A stretch of 64,000 bases of DNA, from positions 2,356,001-2,420,000 of the forward strand of contig NZ_CP178740.1 in assembly GCF_047324305.1 (NCBI RefSeq), in the 5' to 3' direction. Of the stretch, positions 8,401-16,900 are shown piece after piece. The notes under the pieces are model-generated. The model had not been told where the DNA came from and did no database searches. It saw nothing but the letters and a program-made list of their open reading frames with translations. Numbering within the stretch: position 1 is the first letter of the stretch; each line of letters opens with the position of its first letter. A program made the position numbers and the translations under genes. This stretch comes from Acerihabitans sp047324305 (GTDB lineage Bacteria > Pseudomonadota > Gammaproteobacteria > Enterobacterales > Enterobacteriaceae).

Positions 8401-8487
8401 TCATAGTGCCCGACTCGGGAACATTCAGCTCTCTATTAAGTTGAATTCAATTATAAATTTTATCCCCGCCAGTTGTTAAGGCCGGAT

Positions 8488-8657
8488 ATGTCGATAAAAA
8501 TGATTTTTTAAATATACGGCCCGAACCTGTTTACGATATCGACATGCCCCGGCAATCTGTCGATAAATCACGATTTTTTAAACATGATGGCGTGACATGT
8601 TTATAACATCGACATAGTATGACTATATGTCGATGAAAACGGTTTTTATAAACATAT
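8488..8657. repeat. cluster A of about 60-bp palindromic units (TGTCGATA...TATCGACA)
   Basis: Three successive units start at 8488, 8557 and 8627. Each begins with TGTCGAT, continues through an A/T run ending TTTTTTAAACAT or similar, and in the first two ends with ATCGACAT, so each unit is an imperfect palindrome. The third is a half unit. The same units occur in inverted orientation at 11447-11622. No gene is visible within them; reading frames crossing them are accidental. The remaining bases 8658-8942 hold nothing I can name. Confidence 0.8.
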
Positions 8658-8942
8658 GAATTGGAATCCAGCAACCCCTCACAACGGAGTAAATACATGT
8701 TGCTTATAAAATAGCCAATATCAGCAGGTGAGTGCGTTTTGCATGCTGTCACGGGCAAAGTTCTTGGGCGGTGGCATCAAGCACTTCTTGGCGCAGAGTG
8801 AGTATCTGCCCGAGCGATCATCTTTAATACGGTGGCAGTTACTCAAAATTATTTACCGGGCATGAGCGTACCCAGATCACCACTGTTTATTTAGGACGGT
8901 AAGCAAGGGGAGAGTATTCACTGCAGACGCGGAAAATAGCGG

Positions 8943-9719
8943 TCAACCCACATTGAGCACGGGTGCCGACAGCGACTTTTGCGCTTTAAGTATTAAAAAC
9001 GGTGGCCGGCGGCAGTGCTTCATTAATTCAGGCCGTTGTGCCAGGGCTTCTTCTGTCGGCTGCGGCTCAGACAACGCGCGCAGGGTAAATCCACTATTCA
9101 GCAGGGTATTCACATAGTTTTCAGTTGTGCGATGGTATTTAATAACGTCGTTTATAAACCATTTCGTATGGCGTATCGACTGATCGTGATAATTATCCAG
9201 CGGCCAATGTTCGCCGGTTTCAGTGGTGATCCACCCCACCGGCCAGGCGGTACAAACCGGATGTTCAACGCTGAAAATAAAATAGCCACCGGGTTTTAGC
9301 GCCTTATAAACCTTGCGGCATATTCCCGTGTAATCCTCGACGTAATGCAAGGCTAATGACGACACCACCAGATCATAGATATTGTCATCAGCCGCAAAAT
9401 CCTCCATCGAAATAGGCTGAAAGGTAATGCCCGGATCATCCGTCAGGCGTTGCGCCTCAGCCAGCATACGCGTTGACAGTTCAATTCCCGTGACATGGGC
9501 GGCGCCCTTGGCGCGGGCGTATCGCGCAAAATCGCCAAAGCCGCTGCCAAGATCGAGCACGTTCAAGTAGCTCAGTTCCGGCAGTAACGCGCGGATCGCG
9601 GGCAGCTCCAGCGCGCCGTTCAGGCCGGAGTCATTCTGGCGTAATATTTTATATCCTTCGAAAAAATCAGGGTCATCGTACACATTTTGCCGGGATAAAT
9701 CGTTGTGCGACGCAGTCAT
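8943..9719 (-). CDS. class I SAM-dependent methyltransferase
   Basis: 258 residues with a Rossmann methyltransferase core. Motif I is VLDLGSGFGDFARYA, followed by the acidic residue of VTGIELS (motif II), the post-II segment FAADDNIYDLVVSSLALHY, and KALKPGGYFIFSVEHPVC (motif III). The Methyltransf_11/25 fold is clear, and the C-terminal cap (TTENYVNTLLNSGFTL) resembles small-molecule methyltransferases acting on polyketide, quinone or amine substrates. The substrate is unknown. It stands alone on the minus strand within the repeat-flanked module, with a short divergent promoter region shared with the RHH antitoxin. Confidence 0.85.
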   Translation of the reverse strand: MTASHNDLSRQNVYDDPDFFEGYKILRQNDSGLNGALELPAIRALLPELSYLNVLDLGSGFGDFARYARAKGAAHVTGIELSTRMLAEAQRLTDDPGITFQPISMEDFAADDNIYDLVVSSLALHYVEDYTGICRKVYKALKPGGYFIFSVEHPVCTAWPVGWITTETGEHWPLDNYHDQSIRHTKWFINDVIKYHRTTENYVNTLLNSGFTLRALSEPQPTEEALAQRPELMKHCRRPPFLILKAQKSLSAPVLNVG

Positions 9720-9772
9720 GATACAAGTCTCCTTTGTCGTCGGTTACGTCAGCTTGCTTTGATGCTAATGAA

Positions 9773-10157
9773 ATTAGTGGAGGGAAGCACTATTTTGATC
9801 GATGATATACCTATCAATATTCATCCGGGAGAGGACGTTGATGACACGCATCGCGATCGATTTACCTGAAGAAGATCTCCGGCAATGGGATAATCTGGCC
9901 GCTATACGCCATCTCTCCCGGCCAGAGTTAATCAGGCAAGCCTTGTCTGGCTATCTTGCAGATAATCGTGCTGATAGTAATGATGCGTTTGGCCTATGGG
10001 CTAATAGCAACACTGACGGCATCCTCTATGAAAGTCAGGTCCGCAATCATGACTGGGAATGAGTGTTCGATGGGCTTCGTTTGACATCGCTATCAGTTTT
10101 AAAATGGCGCTGAAAAAGTCCTCGCAATCTGGTTTGACTAGTGCTGGATTCAGCGTA
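9773..10157 (+). repeat. duplicated RHH module, copy 1
   Basis: About 385 bases including promoter (GCACTATT-TGATCGAT), the antitoxin gene and about 95 bases downstream (CAGTTTTAAAATGGCG, TCGCAATCTGGTTTGAC). They match the region 17571-17954 closely in the same orientation. The similarity ends at the shared ATTCAGCG. Confidence 0.7.
9841..10062 (+). CDS. orphan ribbon-helix-helix antitoxin (VapB/CopG-like), copy 1
   Basis: 73 residues starting MTRIAIDLPEEDLRQWDNLA at the ATG with GGGAGAGG upstream. An N-terminal RHH fold (beta strand TRIAIDL, two helices, SRPELIRQAL) is followed by a C-terminal tail ending FGLWANSNTDGILYESQVR. That tail has the toxin-clasping signature of VapB-type antitoxins. 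No PIN-domain toxin follows; the downstream sequence only has a short disrupted start (MGFV then TGA). A near-identical copy with its flanks occurs at 17636. It might still act as a repressor or neutralise a toxin elsewhere. Confidence 0.75.
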   Translation: MTRIAIDLPEEDLRQWDNLAAIRHLSRPELIRQALSGYLADNRADSNDAFGLWANSNTDGILYESQVRNHDWE

Positions 10158-10277
10158 AAAATATGTCGGCTCCGCCCCATCTTAACAAATTGGGGGCCTT
10201 TTTGGGGGCTTCGATAGAAAGGCTTTCTAACTTACTAAAATTAAATAATTATTTGGTGTTCGATTTCGGCCTTCCCA

Positions 10278-10370
10278 TTAGTACATAATCAGGTCACCCA
10301 AGGGTGGCTTTTTCTGTCCATATTCTTCTGCAAGTTCATAATCTTCTTTTATATAAAGAAATATATCCAT
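10278..10370 (-). CDS. possible 30-residue small protein
   Basis: A minus-strand frame of 30 residues (MDIFLYIKEDYELAEEYGQK at the N-terminus, ending GDLIMY) has a good AAGGAAAC ribosome site before its ATG at 10370. It is acidic with no membrane segment. It could equally be the C-terminal fragment of a larger lost protein. The rest of the 10063-10602 gap shows only a G-rich stretch near 10188-10210 and no other gene. Confidence 0.3.
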   Translation of the reverse strand: MDIFLYIKEDYELAEEYGQKKPPLGDLIMY

Positions 10371-10602
10371 GTTTCCTTCCGTGTCGAGTTCTCATTCTTC
10401 CATACTGGCCGTTTTTCATCCATTAATATCCGGTCCATGGATGCGGCTTCCCGTTTGCAACAAACAAAATCAACGCGCTCCTGCCATGGAACCTCACATC
10501 CCTGCGGAATAACGGTCAATACGGCCCTGGGTGTATGTTTACACTGGGAGAGGTGCCGACAGTGTCTATACAGCTTCTTCGGGGTAAGTTCAGGGAGACG
10601 CG

Positions 10603-11256
10603 CTATGTTTTTTGACAGCCCGTGACTTGCGGGTAATTGCGACATACGAGATCGAGTTTGTTTTTCGGCTCGAAACCTTTATCCAGCATGCATCGCTGAA
10701 CATTAGCGGCTTTGCGCAGCGTGGGCACGTAAGGCGCCGAGCCCAAAGGTTGCGGATAACCGCATTGATACATCACCGCCAGTGCTTGTTTGTCGTTTTC
10801 AACTTCATGAGAAAAATGCAGCGAGGCCCCCACTTTACGCCAAGTAATCAAGGAAAACTTGCTCACGCCGGAATCCTGCTTAATCGGATGAAACCCGCTG
10901 TCTGCGACAAAAGGCAGCGCTTCCAGCTGGCTCTGGCTCAAGGGGTGCCCCTGCTTTTGCTGGAGGCAGGCTGGTGTATCATGGTAAACACGAACGCTGC
11001 AAATTTTGAATCCGTCTTTACGGGTAAACCCCATATTCTCCATGCATTGGTAATACAGAACTGACTCATTATCCGTTTTGGGGATATCGGCGCCGGGGAG
11101 TTGCACGCCGCATTTATCCATCGCGGCGCGCAGGCCGTCGATATCCGTATCAGGCCGCTGCCACTGTGTTATATCCGATCCTGGGGGGCATCCTGTCAGC
11201 AGGAATACCGACGTCGTCAGCAGAAGTAAAGTCATCAGAATCGATTTTCGGAACAT
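10603..11256 (-). CDS. lipoprotein of unknown function, 217 aa
   Basis: The N-terminus is a clear lipoprotein signal (MFRKSILMTLLLLTTSVFLL followed by TGC, lipid-modified Cys at residue 22). The mature protein carries several cysteines (CGVQL, YYQCMENMGF, CSVRV, PACLQ, MYQCGYPQ, RCMLDKGFEP) and two related stretches, YYQCMENMGF and VQRCMLDKGFEP, suggesting an internal duplication. It is probably anchored in the outer or inner membrane with disulfide-stabilised modules. I do not recognise a named family. It starts ten bases after the end of a fic remnant on the same strand, inside the repeat-flanked module. Confidence 0.7.
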   Translation of the reverse strand: MFRKSILMTLLLLTTSVFLLTGCPPGSDITQWQRPDTDIDGLRAAMDKCGVQLPGADIPKTDNESVLYYQCMENMGFTRKDGFKICSVRVYHDTPACLQQKQGHPLSQSQLEALPFVADSGFHPIKQDSGVSKFSLITWRKVGASLHFSHEVENDKQALAVMYQCGYPQPLGSAPYVPTLRKAANVQRCMLDKGFEPKNKLDLVCRNYPQVTGCQKT

Positions 11257-11265
11257 TAAAATCCC

Positions 11266-11442
11266 TTATTCTGTCACCCCGCGCAGGAATGTGTGGTAAT
11301 CATCACGCCTCTCCAGGTTGGGGCGGGACAAATACAGTATAGGCAGCGAAAGCAACCCAGACTGAATCAGGTACAGGATATTCAGGATACGACTCGTTCA
11401 CCTGTTCCCGTCCGGGAACGGGTGGATGTACTCAAAAAACAT
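11266..11442 (-). pseudogene. Fic-domain protein remnant
   Basis: The minus frame reads FEYIHPFPDGNR, then TGA, then TSRILNILYLIQSGLLSLPI and LYLSRP to a TAA at 11266-11268. This is the Fic catalytic motif region (HPFxDGNGRxxR, here HPFPDGNR-stop-TSR), with the expected helix after it. The Fic motif Gly/Arg is disrupted by a stop, and the N-terminal part is cut off where repeat cluster B begins. Fic proteins AMPylate targets; this piece cannot. Confidence 0.7.
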
Positions 11443-11446
11443 ATCA

Positions 11447-11622
11447 CGCCATCATGTTTAAAAAATCGTGTTTTATCGACACATGGCTAAAACGTGTCGA
11501 TACCATAATCCTATCCCGGCCATATGTTTAAAAAAAAATTTCATCGACACATGGCCGAGACATGTCGATATTGTAAATACGTTCGGGCCGTATATTTAAA
11601 AAAATCATTTTTATCGACATAT
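11447..11622. repeat. cluster B of about 60-bp palindromic units, inverted relative to cluster A
   Basis: Three units with TATCGACA / TGTCGATA borders at 11474, 11495, 11542, 11562 and 11612. The last unit (11561-11620) is almost the exact reverse complement of the first unit of cluster A. The first half unit (11447-11485) matches the second unit of cluster A in inverse, including ATGATGGCGTGA. Together the clusters bound 8.66-11.45 kb. Confidence 0.8.
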
Positions 11623-11651
11623 TCTAAGATGTTTTACGTGCGCCATCTGGA

Positions 11652-11858
11652 TTGATCTATAACCATTTTCCAGCATACAAAACGCATTGGGTCGAAGACA
11701 AAACAGTCTATAAACTAAATGAGGCAACGCCGGAAGCGTACCTGCGCCCTGTGCAGGCGACAATTGCGGACCATTCCATCAATAATGTGCCGGATCCTGG
11801 CGGTTATGGGGGCATTCTACATACCCAAATCGTGTTAAATAACACCTCTATTTATTAA
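11652..11858 (+). pseudogene. IS66-family transposase (TnpC) C-terminal remnant
   Basis: The plus frame contains KLNEATPEAYLRPVQATIAD followed by HSINNVPDP. It corresponds to the conserved C-terminus of IS66 TnpC (CKLNGVxPEAYLRxVLxxIADHPINxI). The beginning and the last 20 residues are unrelated. There is no valid start, so this is an IS scar. The bases 11859-12050 after it are AT-rich and probably contain the promoter of the helicase gene. Confidence 0.6.
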
Positions 11859-12050
11859 TCGCGTAATAGTAAACACAAGCTGAATAATAAAAAATTTTGA
11901 ATGCCTGTCGCCATAAGTAAACCCAGTCATGCTCAATTCCTTCCCAACACAAACAAACTATTGCGATCGTGTTCGCATCGTGGAATGCTTAACAATGTGC
12001 TGCGTTTATATCAATGAAATCAATAATTTTTGTTAAGTCAGGGACGGGGA

Positions 12051-15000
12051 ATGGACAAGAATACTCAGGGGTTCACATCATACTGGCGTAACTCCTTAGC
12101 AGACGCCGAGTCTGGTAAAGGGGCATTTGAGCGTAAAGACGCGGATAAATTCACCCGGTGGATGGACATCTCCACGGGACGGCTGGATGAAGAAGTTATT
12201 AACGCATTCTTTGAGGGTGAAAGCGACACGGTAAAAACCGTCGAGGTATTGTTACGACCAAAAGCTTGGATCCGCCAGCTAAAGCATGGTAAAGAGCGAA
12301 CGGCAGGTGCGCCAGGTATCGCCACACCGCTGGTGACTTCCGCTCTCCTGAACCGTGAAGGCTTTTTGTTCCCCACTGCACCTGCCACTATCCCTCGTGA
12401 CCTGCTCGAACCGCTTCCCAAAGGCACCTTCTCCATTGGCGAGATGGCGCAATATGACAGATACAAAACCACGCATAATTCGACCACTTTTGGCGAGGAT
12501 GACGAACAGCAACGCCGCGAGGAAAATGACGAGCAGCGGGTTAAGCGTTATGAAAAGCATCAGCAGCAGTGGCAAAGGTACCTGACTGAGACAAATAATC
12601 TCCTGGAAAGCGTGGCCGGAAAATGGATCGCCACACACGAGCAATACGAACCGGCAGGGTATGGCTACATTATCAAAGCGAACCAGCCCAGCGGGGCCAG
12701 CCTCCATATCCTTCCTCTGTATGATCATCTGCTGATGTGTAAAAAAGAGGTTCCGTTACTGGCGCGCTTTGCCTCGACGGAAATGCCCCCCGTAGAACTT
12801 CTCCTTGCCGCCAATGCAAAGTTCAGCGAGCGTCTGGGGCATTCCGGGGACGAGTTCCCACTGGCTGTGGCGCAGCGAGACGCCCTGAGCCATTATCTCA
12901 CCCAAAAGCAGGGTGATATCCTCGCCGTCAACGGCCCGCCGGGAACCGGAAAAACCACTCTGGTTCTCTCTATCATTGCTACTGAATGGGCAAGAGCTGC
13001 TCTCAATAAAACCGAACCGCCGGTGGTGATTGCCACATCAACCAATAACCAGGCAGTGACCAACATCATTGAAGCGTTCGGTAAAGATTTTGCCATTGGC
13101 ACCGGAGCAATGGCCGGGCGCTGGCTGCCTGAGCTGAAAAGCTATGGCGCGTACTTCCCGTCTTCGGGCCGTAAGGCCGAGGCTGTGAAAAAATACCAGA
13201 CGGATGACTTTTTTAACCGTGTTGAATCCCTGGAGTATGTTGAAGATGCGCAGGCCTTCTATCTTGCAAGGGCAAGGGTGGCGTTTCCGTCGGAGGAATG
13301 CAGTTCGCCCGAACGCGTCGTGGATCTCCTGCATGAGCGTTTAACCGAGCAGTCCGCGCAGCTCAAGCAAATCGATTCAGCATGGTACAGCCTGAGCCGC
13401 ATCCGCCAGGAACGGAGCGCTATCAGCGAAGATCTTGACCAGTACATTCAGGACAAAAGTACGTTATTGCTCGACCGCACGAATGAAATTGCGCTTTTAA
13501 CACTGGGCAAAAAGCAGTGGCAGCAATATCGCGCGGGTGAGTCGATGATGTATGCGTTCTTTTCATGGATCCCCGCAGTTCGTACTAAGCGCCATTATCA
13601 AATTAACCTCTTCCTGGACACTACGTTTGGCACACGAATGGCCGGGTTCCAGGGAATTGCGCCGGAAGGTATTGACGCGTATATCGACGGTTTGATTGCG
13701 CAAACGCAAAAAGAGCAGGGTGAGTATCAGCAACAAATCGATCTTGCACAGGACGTTTCCCGGCGCGAAAGCGCGGCCGTCAAGCATTGGCGCCAACTGA
13801 CCGGGGCATTGGGACATTCAGGCGAAGAAGAGCTGGGCCTGGCCGGAGCTGATGAGCTTGCTGATACGCAGATTCGCTTTCCGGCGTTCCTGCTGGCGAC
13901 CCACTACTGGGAAGGTCGCTGGCTGATGGATATGGCCGCTATTGATAATCTTCAAAAAGAAAAAGGCCGAAACGGCGCGAAAACAGTTAAGGCTCGCTGG
14001 CAGCGCAGAATGAAGCTCACCCCCTGTGTGGTGATGACCTGTTATATGCTGCCTTACCATATGAAAACCAGTGAATTTGCAGGTAAGGGAAAGCCATTTG
14101 ATAAAAGCTATTTTTATAATCTTGCTGATCTGCTAATCGTCGATGAAGCGGGGCAGGTGCTCCCGGAGGTGGCGGCAGCCTCCTTCGCGCTGGCGAAAAA
14201 AGCGTTAGTGATTGGCGATACGGAACAAATCGCGCCTATCTGGAACAGTTTGCCCGGTATTGATATGGGCAATATGGTGGAGGAGAACATCCTCCCCGGC
14301 GGCACTCAGGAAGAGCTGACGGATGCCTATGCGCTGATGTGTGATTCAGGTAAAAGCGCGGCGTCGGGCAGCGTCATGAAGGTCGCGCAATTTAATTCGC
14401 GCTATCAGTACGATCTGGATCTGGTCCGCGGGATGTACCTGTACGAGCACCGACGCTGCTTCGATAACATCATTGGCTACTGTAACGCGCTCTGCTACCA
14501 CGGCAAATTACAGCCGAAACGGGGCGCACAAAAAGAGACGCTTCTTCCGGCGATGGGTTATCTGCATATAGATGGTCTGGGTCAGCAGACAAACGGTGGC
14601 AGCCGCTACAACGCCTTTGAGGCCGGGACGATAGCGGCCTGGCTGGCGTCGCACAAAGAGGAAATCGAGCGTCATTACGACAAACCGCTGCATAAAGTGG
14701 TGGGGGTCGTTACGCCATTTTCGGCGCAGGTCAACGCCATCAAAGCGGCGTTGCGTAAGCTTGACATTAACTGTAACGGTGATGAAGATTCCCTGACGGT
14801 CGGCACGGTGCACTCCCTGCAGGGGGCGGAAAGAGCGATTGTGCTCTTCTCCCCGGTCTATTCCAAACATGAGGATGGCGGGTTTATCGACAGCGACAGC
14901 AGCATGCTGAATGTCGCCGTCTCCCGCGCTAAGGACAGCTTTCTGGTCTTCGGCGATATGGATTTGTTTGAGATCCAGCCCGGTTCTTCGCCACGAGGAT

Positions 15001-15569
15001 TGCTGGCAAAATACGTGTTCGCCTCAGACAGCAACGCATTGCAGTTTGAGTTTCAGGAGCGCAAAGATTTAAGCGCAGCACAAACGCAGGTCTCTACCCT
15101 GCACGGGGTGGAGCAGCATGATGCGTTTTTGAACCAGGCTTTTGACACTATCGGGAAGAGTATTACCATTGTTTCCCCTTGGTTGACCTGGCAAAAGCTG
15201 GAACAAACCGGCTTTCTGACATCGATGATTAAGGCGTGCTCGCGCGGCATTAATATCACGGTGGTGACAGACAGATATTACAATACCGAACACGCCGATT
15301 ATGAAAAGCGTAAAGAGAAGCAACAGCGTCTTCACGTAGCATTGGAAAAGTTGAACGAGATGGGTATCACTACGAAGCTAGTTGAGCGCGTCCACAGTAA
15401 AATTGTGATTGGGGACGAGGGACTACTGTGCGTAGGGTCGTTTAACTGGTTCAGCGCCACGAGAGAAGAGAAGTATCAACGGTACGATACGTCGATGGTT
15501 TATCGCGGCGAGAGCTTAAAAGGTGAAATCAACACGATTTATACCAGCCTGGAGCAGCGCCAGTTGTAA
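12051..15569 (+). CDS. SF1 helicase - phospholipase D nuclease fusion (Mokosh type II-like defence protein)
   Basis: 1172 residues; the ATG at 12051 has AGGGAC upstream. Domains: an uncharacterised N-terminal region of about 270 residues; an SF1 (Upf1/COG1112-like) helicase with Walker A GPPGTGKTT at residues 295-303, Walker B LLIVDEAGQ (D698-E699) and C-terminal motifs VGVVTPFSAQV, TVGTVHSLQGAE and LNVAVSRAKD; then a C-terminal phospholipase D-type domain (TIVSPWLTW, TVVTDRYYN, VHSKIVIGDEGL with H1115/K1117, GSFNWFS). A large insertion sits between the Walker motifs. This single-chain helicase plus PLD layout matches Mokosh type II anti-phage proteins; that link is from memory of the architecture. 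No partner gene is adjacent. Setting among island debris supports a defence role. Confidence 0.85.
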   Translation: MDKNTQGFTSYWRNSLADAESGKGAFERKDADKFTRWMDISTGRLDEEVINAFFEGESDTVKTVEVLLRPKAWIRQLKHGKERTAGAPGIATPLVTSALLNREGFLFPTAPATIPRDLLEPLPKGTFSIGEMAQYDRYKTTHNSTTFGEDDEQQRREENDEQRVKRYEKHQQQWQRYLTETNNLLESVAGKWIATHEQYEPAGYGYIIKANQPSGASLHILPLYDHLLMCKKEVPLLARFASTEMPPVELLLAANAKFSERLGHSGDEFPLAVAQRDALSHYLTQKQGDILAVNGPPGTGKTTLVLSIIATEWARAALNKTEPPVVIATSTNNQAVTNIIEAFGKDFAIGTGAMAGRWLPELKSYGAYFPSSGRKAEAVKKYQTDDFFNRVESLEYVEDAQAFYLARARVAFPSEECSSPERVVDLLHERLTEQSAQLKQIDSAWYSLSRIRQERSAISEDLDQYIQDKSTLLLDRTNEIALLTLGKKQWQQYRAGESMMYAFFSWIPAVRTKRHYQINLFLDTTFGTRMAGFQGIAPEGIDAYIDGLIAQTQKEQGEYQQQIDLAQDVSRRESAAVKHWRQLTGALGHSGEEELGLAGADELADTQIRFPAFLLATHYWEGRWLMDMAAIDNLQKEKGRNGAKTVKARWQRRMKLTPCVVMTCYMLPYHMKTSEFAGKGKPFDKSYFYNLADLLIVDEAGQVLPEVAAASFALAKKALVIGDTEQIAPIWNSLPGIDMGNMVEENILPGGTQEELTDAYALMCDSGKSAASGSVMKVAQFNSRYQYDLDLVRGMYLYEHRRCFDNIIGYCNALCYHGKLQPKRGAQKETLLPAMGYLHIDGLGQQTNGGSRYNAFEAGTIAAWLASHKEEIERHYDKPLHKVVGVVTPFSAQVNAIKAALRKLDINCNGDEDSLTVGTVHSLQGAERAIVLFSPVYSKHEDGGFIDSDSSMLNVAVSRAKDSFLVFGDMDLFEIQPGSSPRGLLAKYVFASDSNALQFEFQERKDLSAAQTQVSTLHGVEQHDAFLNQAFDTIGKSITIVSPWLTWQKLEQTGFLTSMIKACSRGINITVVTDRYYNTEHADYEKRKEKQQRLHVALEKLNEMGITTKLVERVHSKIVIGDEGLLCVGSFNWFSATREEKYQRYDTSMVYRGESLKGEINTIYTSLEQRQL

Positions 15570-15692
15570 GGCGAGTGCGAGTCCTTTAGATATGGAGTGA
15601 GCACCTTGAATATGTTGCATGAGCTCTGACTGTACGTTTTAGCGGTGGTGGATGCCGGTACTCACAGCGTCAACTCTGGGCCGTATTGACGC
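15570..15692. other. intergenic, nothing recognised
   Basis: Short stretch between the helicase stop and an IS66 scar. No convincing terminator is visible. Confidence 0.4.
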
Positions 15693-15870
15693 TTATTCAG
15701 TAGGGATTTTGAGGTTCCACGGCAGGGGATCTGTGATTTTATTGATGGGATGATCCGCGATAATTTCCAGCACATGGCGCAGATACGCTTCCGGCCCCAC
15801 GCCGTTCAGTTTGCAACTGCCGATCAGCATATACATTAACGCCGCCCGATCGACGTCGCTGTTTTACGCC
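15693..15870 (-). pseudogene. IS66-family transposase C-terminal remnant
   Basis: The minus strand reads LMYMLIGSCKLNGVGPEAYL, then RHVLEIIADHPINKITDPLP and WNL before TAA at 15693-15695. This is the canonical C-terminus of IS66 TnpC and keeps its natural stop. It is truncated upstream at about 15870. Confidence 0.8.
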
Positions 15871-15942
15871 GAGTTGCCCTATTCTCAAATTTATCTTTAG
15901 TAGAACTCGGGCCTATGGGACTGTTAAAAAGGGCCGAGCCTT

Positions 15943-16395
15943 TTACAACGTTCTAATCAATCGGGCTGGGTTGCCGGCATAAATCCCTTTCACCGTCACG
16001 GGATTGACCACAACCCCCCCAGCCCCTATCACCGACCCGCTGCAAATGAAATCGGTTAATATCGTCGCACCGCTGCCGATGGTGACATTATCGCCAAGGC
16101 TGATTTTAATCCAACTTGCTGGATTTGGGTCTGGCGCACCATACCTGAATAAATCATTGGCGAATGTGACATTATGCCCAATAAAACAGTTCTCCCCCAA
16201 TGACACGTTCTCACAAATGAACGTGTGTGACTGCACACGGCTGCCGCGCCCAATGACACATCCTTTCTGAATCTCAACGAAGGGGCCGATAAAAACATCA
16301 TCATGAAGCTCACATTCATAAATGTTCGACGGTATCATCACTTTGACGTTATCTCCGGTAGTCACGTCTCGTATGTCACAACTGATAATTTTCAT
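15943..16395 (-). CDS. hexapeptide-repeat sugar N-acyltransferase (LbH, WbpD/WlbB-like)
   Basis: 150 residues made almost entirely of left-handed beta-helix hexapeptide turns (VFIGPFVEIQKGCVIG, NCFIGHNVTFAND, VTIGSGATIL, SVIGAGGVVV), closing with GIYAGNPARLIRTL. The order, including IQSH-like VQSHTFICE and the FANDLF segment, resembles acetyltransferases that N-acetylate UDP- or dTDP-amino sugars for O-antigen or capsule. It probably uses acetyl-CoA as a trimer. It is orphaned here, with no sugar nucleotide genes nearby, and ends next to an IS66 scar, so it may be a leftover of a transferred polysaccharide locus. GGATGG lies just before the ATG. Confidence 0.8.
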   Translation of the reverse strand: MKIISCDIRDVTTGDNVKVMIPSNIYECELHDDVFIGPFVEIQKGCVIGRGSRVQSHTFICENVSLGENCFIGHNVTFANDLFRYGAPDPNPASWIKISLGDNVTIGSGATILTDFICSGSVIGAGGVVVNPVTVKGIYAGNPARLIRTL

Positions 16396-16564
16396 AACCC
16401 ATCCATAGTTTATTTGTTGCCGCCAATGTAAAAAGACCCACTGAGGTTGGAGATGTCAACATGGGTCAATGGAAATATACTGTGTCCAGCAGAATTAATT
16501 TATAACTCTTATCACAATTATTATTGGCGTAAATGAAAAATAACTGATTGCGATATGAAGTTGG

Positions 16565-16900
16565 ATGAGCAACATCCAGATTTGTTATATTTTAATGCTA
16601 AAAATGCTATATGGAATGATAATAATGTTAATGCAAATATATATGCCGCTAACCTATGTCCTAATAGCGATGTATTTTACGGTGAGCAATCATGGCCTGA
16701 GCCGAAATAGTATTTACAAAGGCATATGTTATTCTTTTCTGGCCAATTTTGTGATATTGCTCGCGCCCGATAACCTAAGTATTGATAATATCACTCAAGA
16801 CGGTATGTTATCGTACCTCTCTGCATCATCACTCACGATAATTATCATGCTTATCGTGTTATTTCTTTATTATCTTTGCAAAAGGGGAAAAAATGAATAA
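16565..16900 (+). CDS. small membrane protein, putative microcin immunity protein
   Basis: 111 residues with three predicted membrane segments, around residues 8-38, 52-68 and 84-104, and a basic C-terminus (CKRGKNE). Several in-frame ATGs sit near the start (16565, 16595, 16604), so the true start is uncertain. Its last codons overlap the ATG of the microcin-like gene at 16893, which implies translational coupling. In the microcin N gene cluster the immunity gene sits directly upstream of the structural gene, and class II immunity proteins are small membrane proteins. I infer immunity from this position, not from sequence recognition. The local DNA is AT-rich relative to neighbours. Confidence 0.6.
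   Translation: MSNIQICYILMLKMLYGMIIMLMQIYMPLTYVLIAMYFTVSNHGLSRNSIYKGICYSFLANFVILLAPDNLSIDNITQDGMLSYLSASSLTIIIMLIVLFLYYLCKRGKNE

Noticed and set aside
8488..8657. Possible CRISPR array
   Set aside because: Units are palindromic and adjacent with no unique spacers of constant length, and no cas genes are present.
10349..10645. 98-residue minus-strand frame after the lipoprotein
   Set aside because: It overlaps the lipoprotein end, has no ribosome site, and the only well-started frame nearby is the 30-residue one in another frame.
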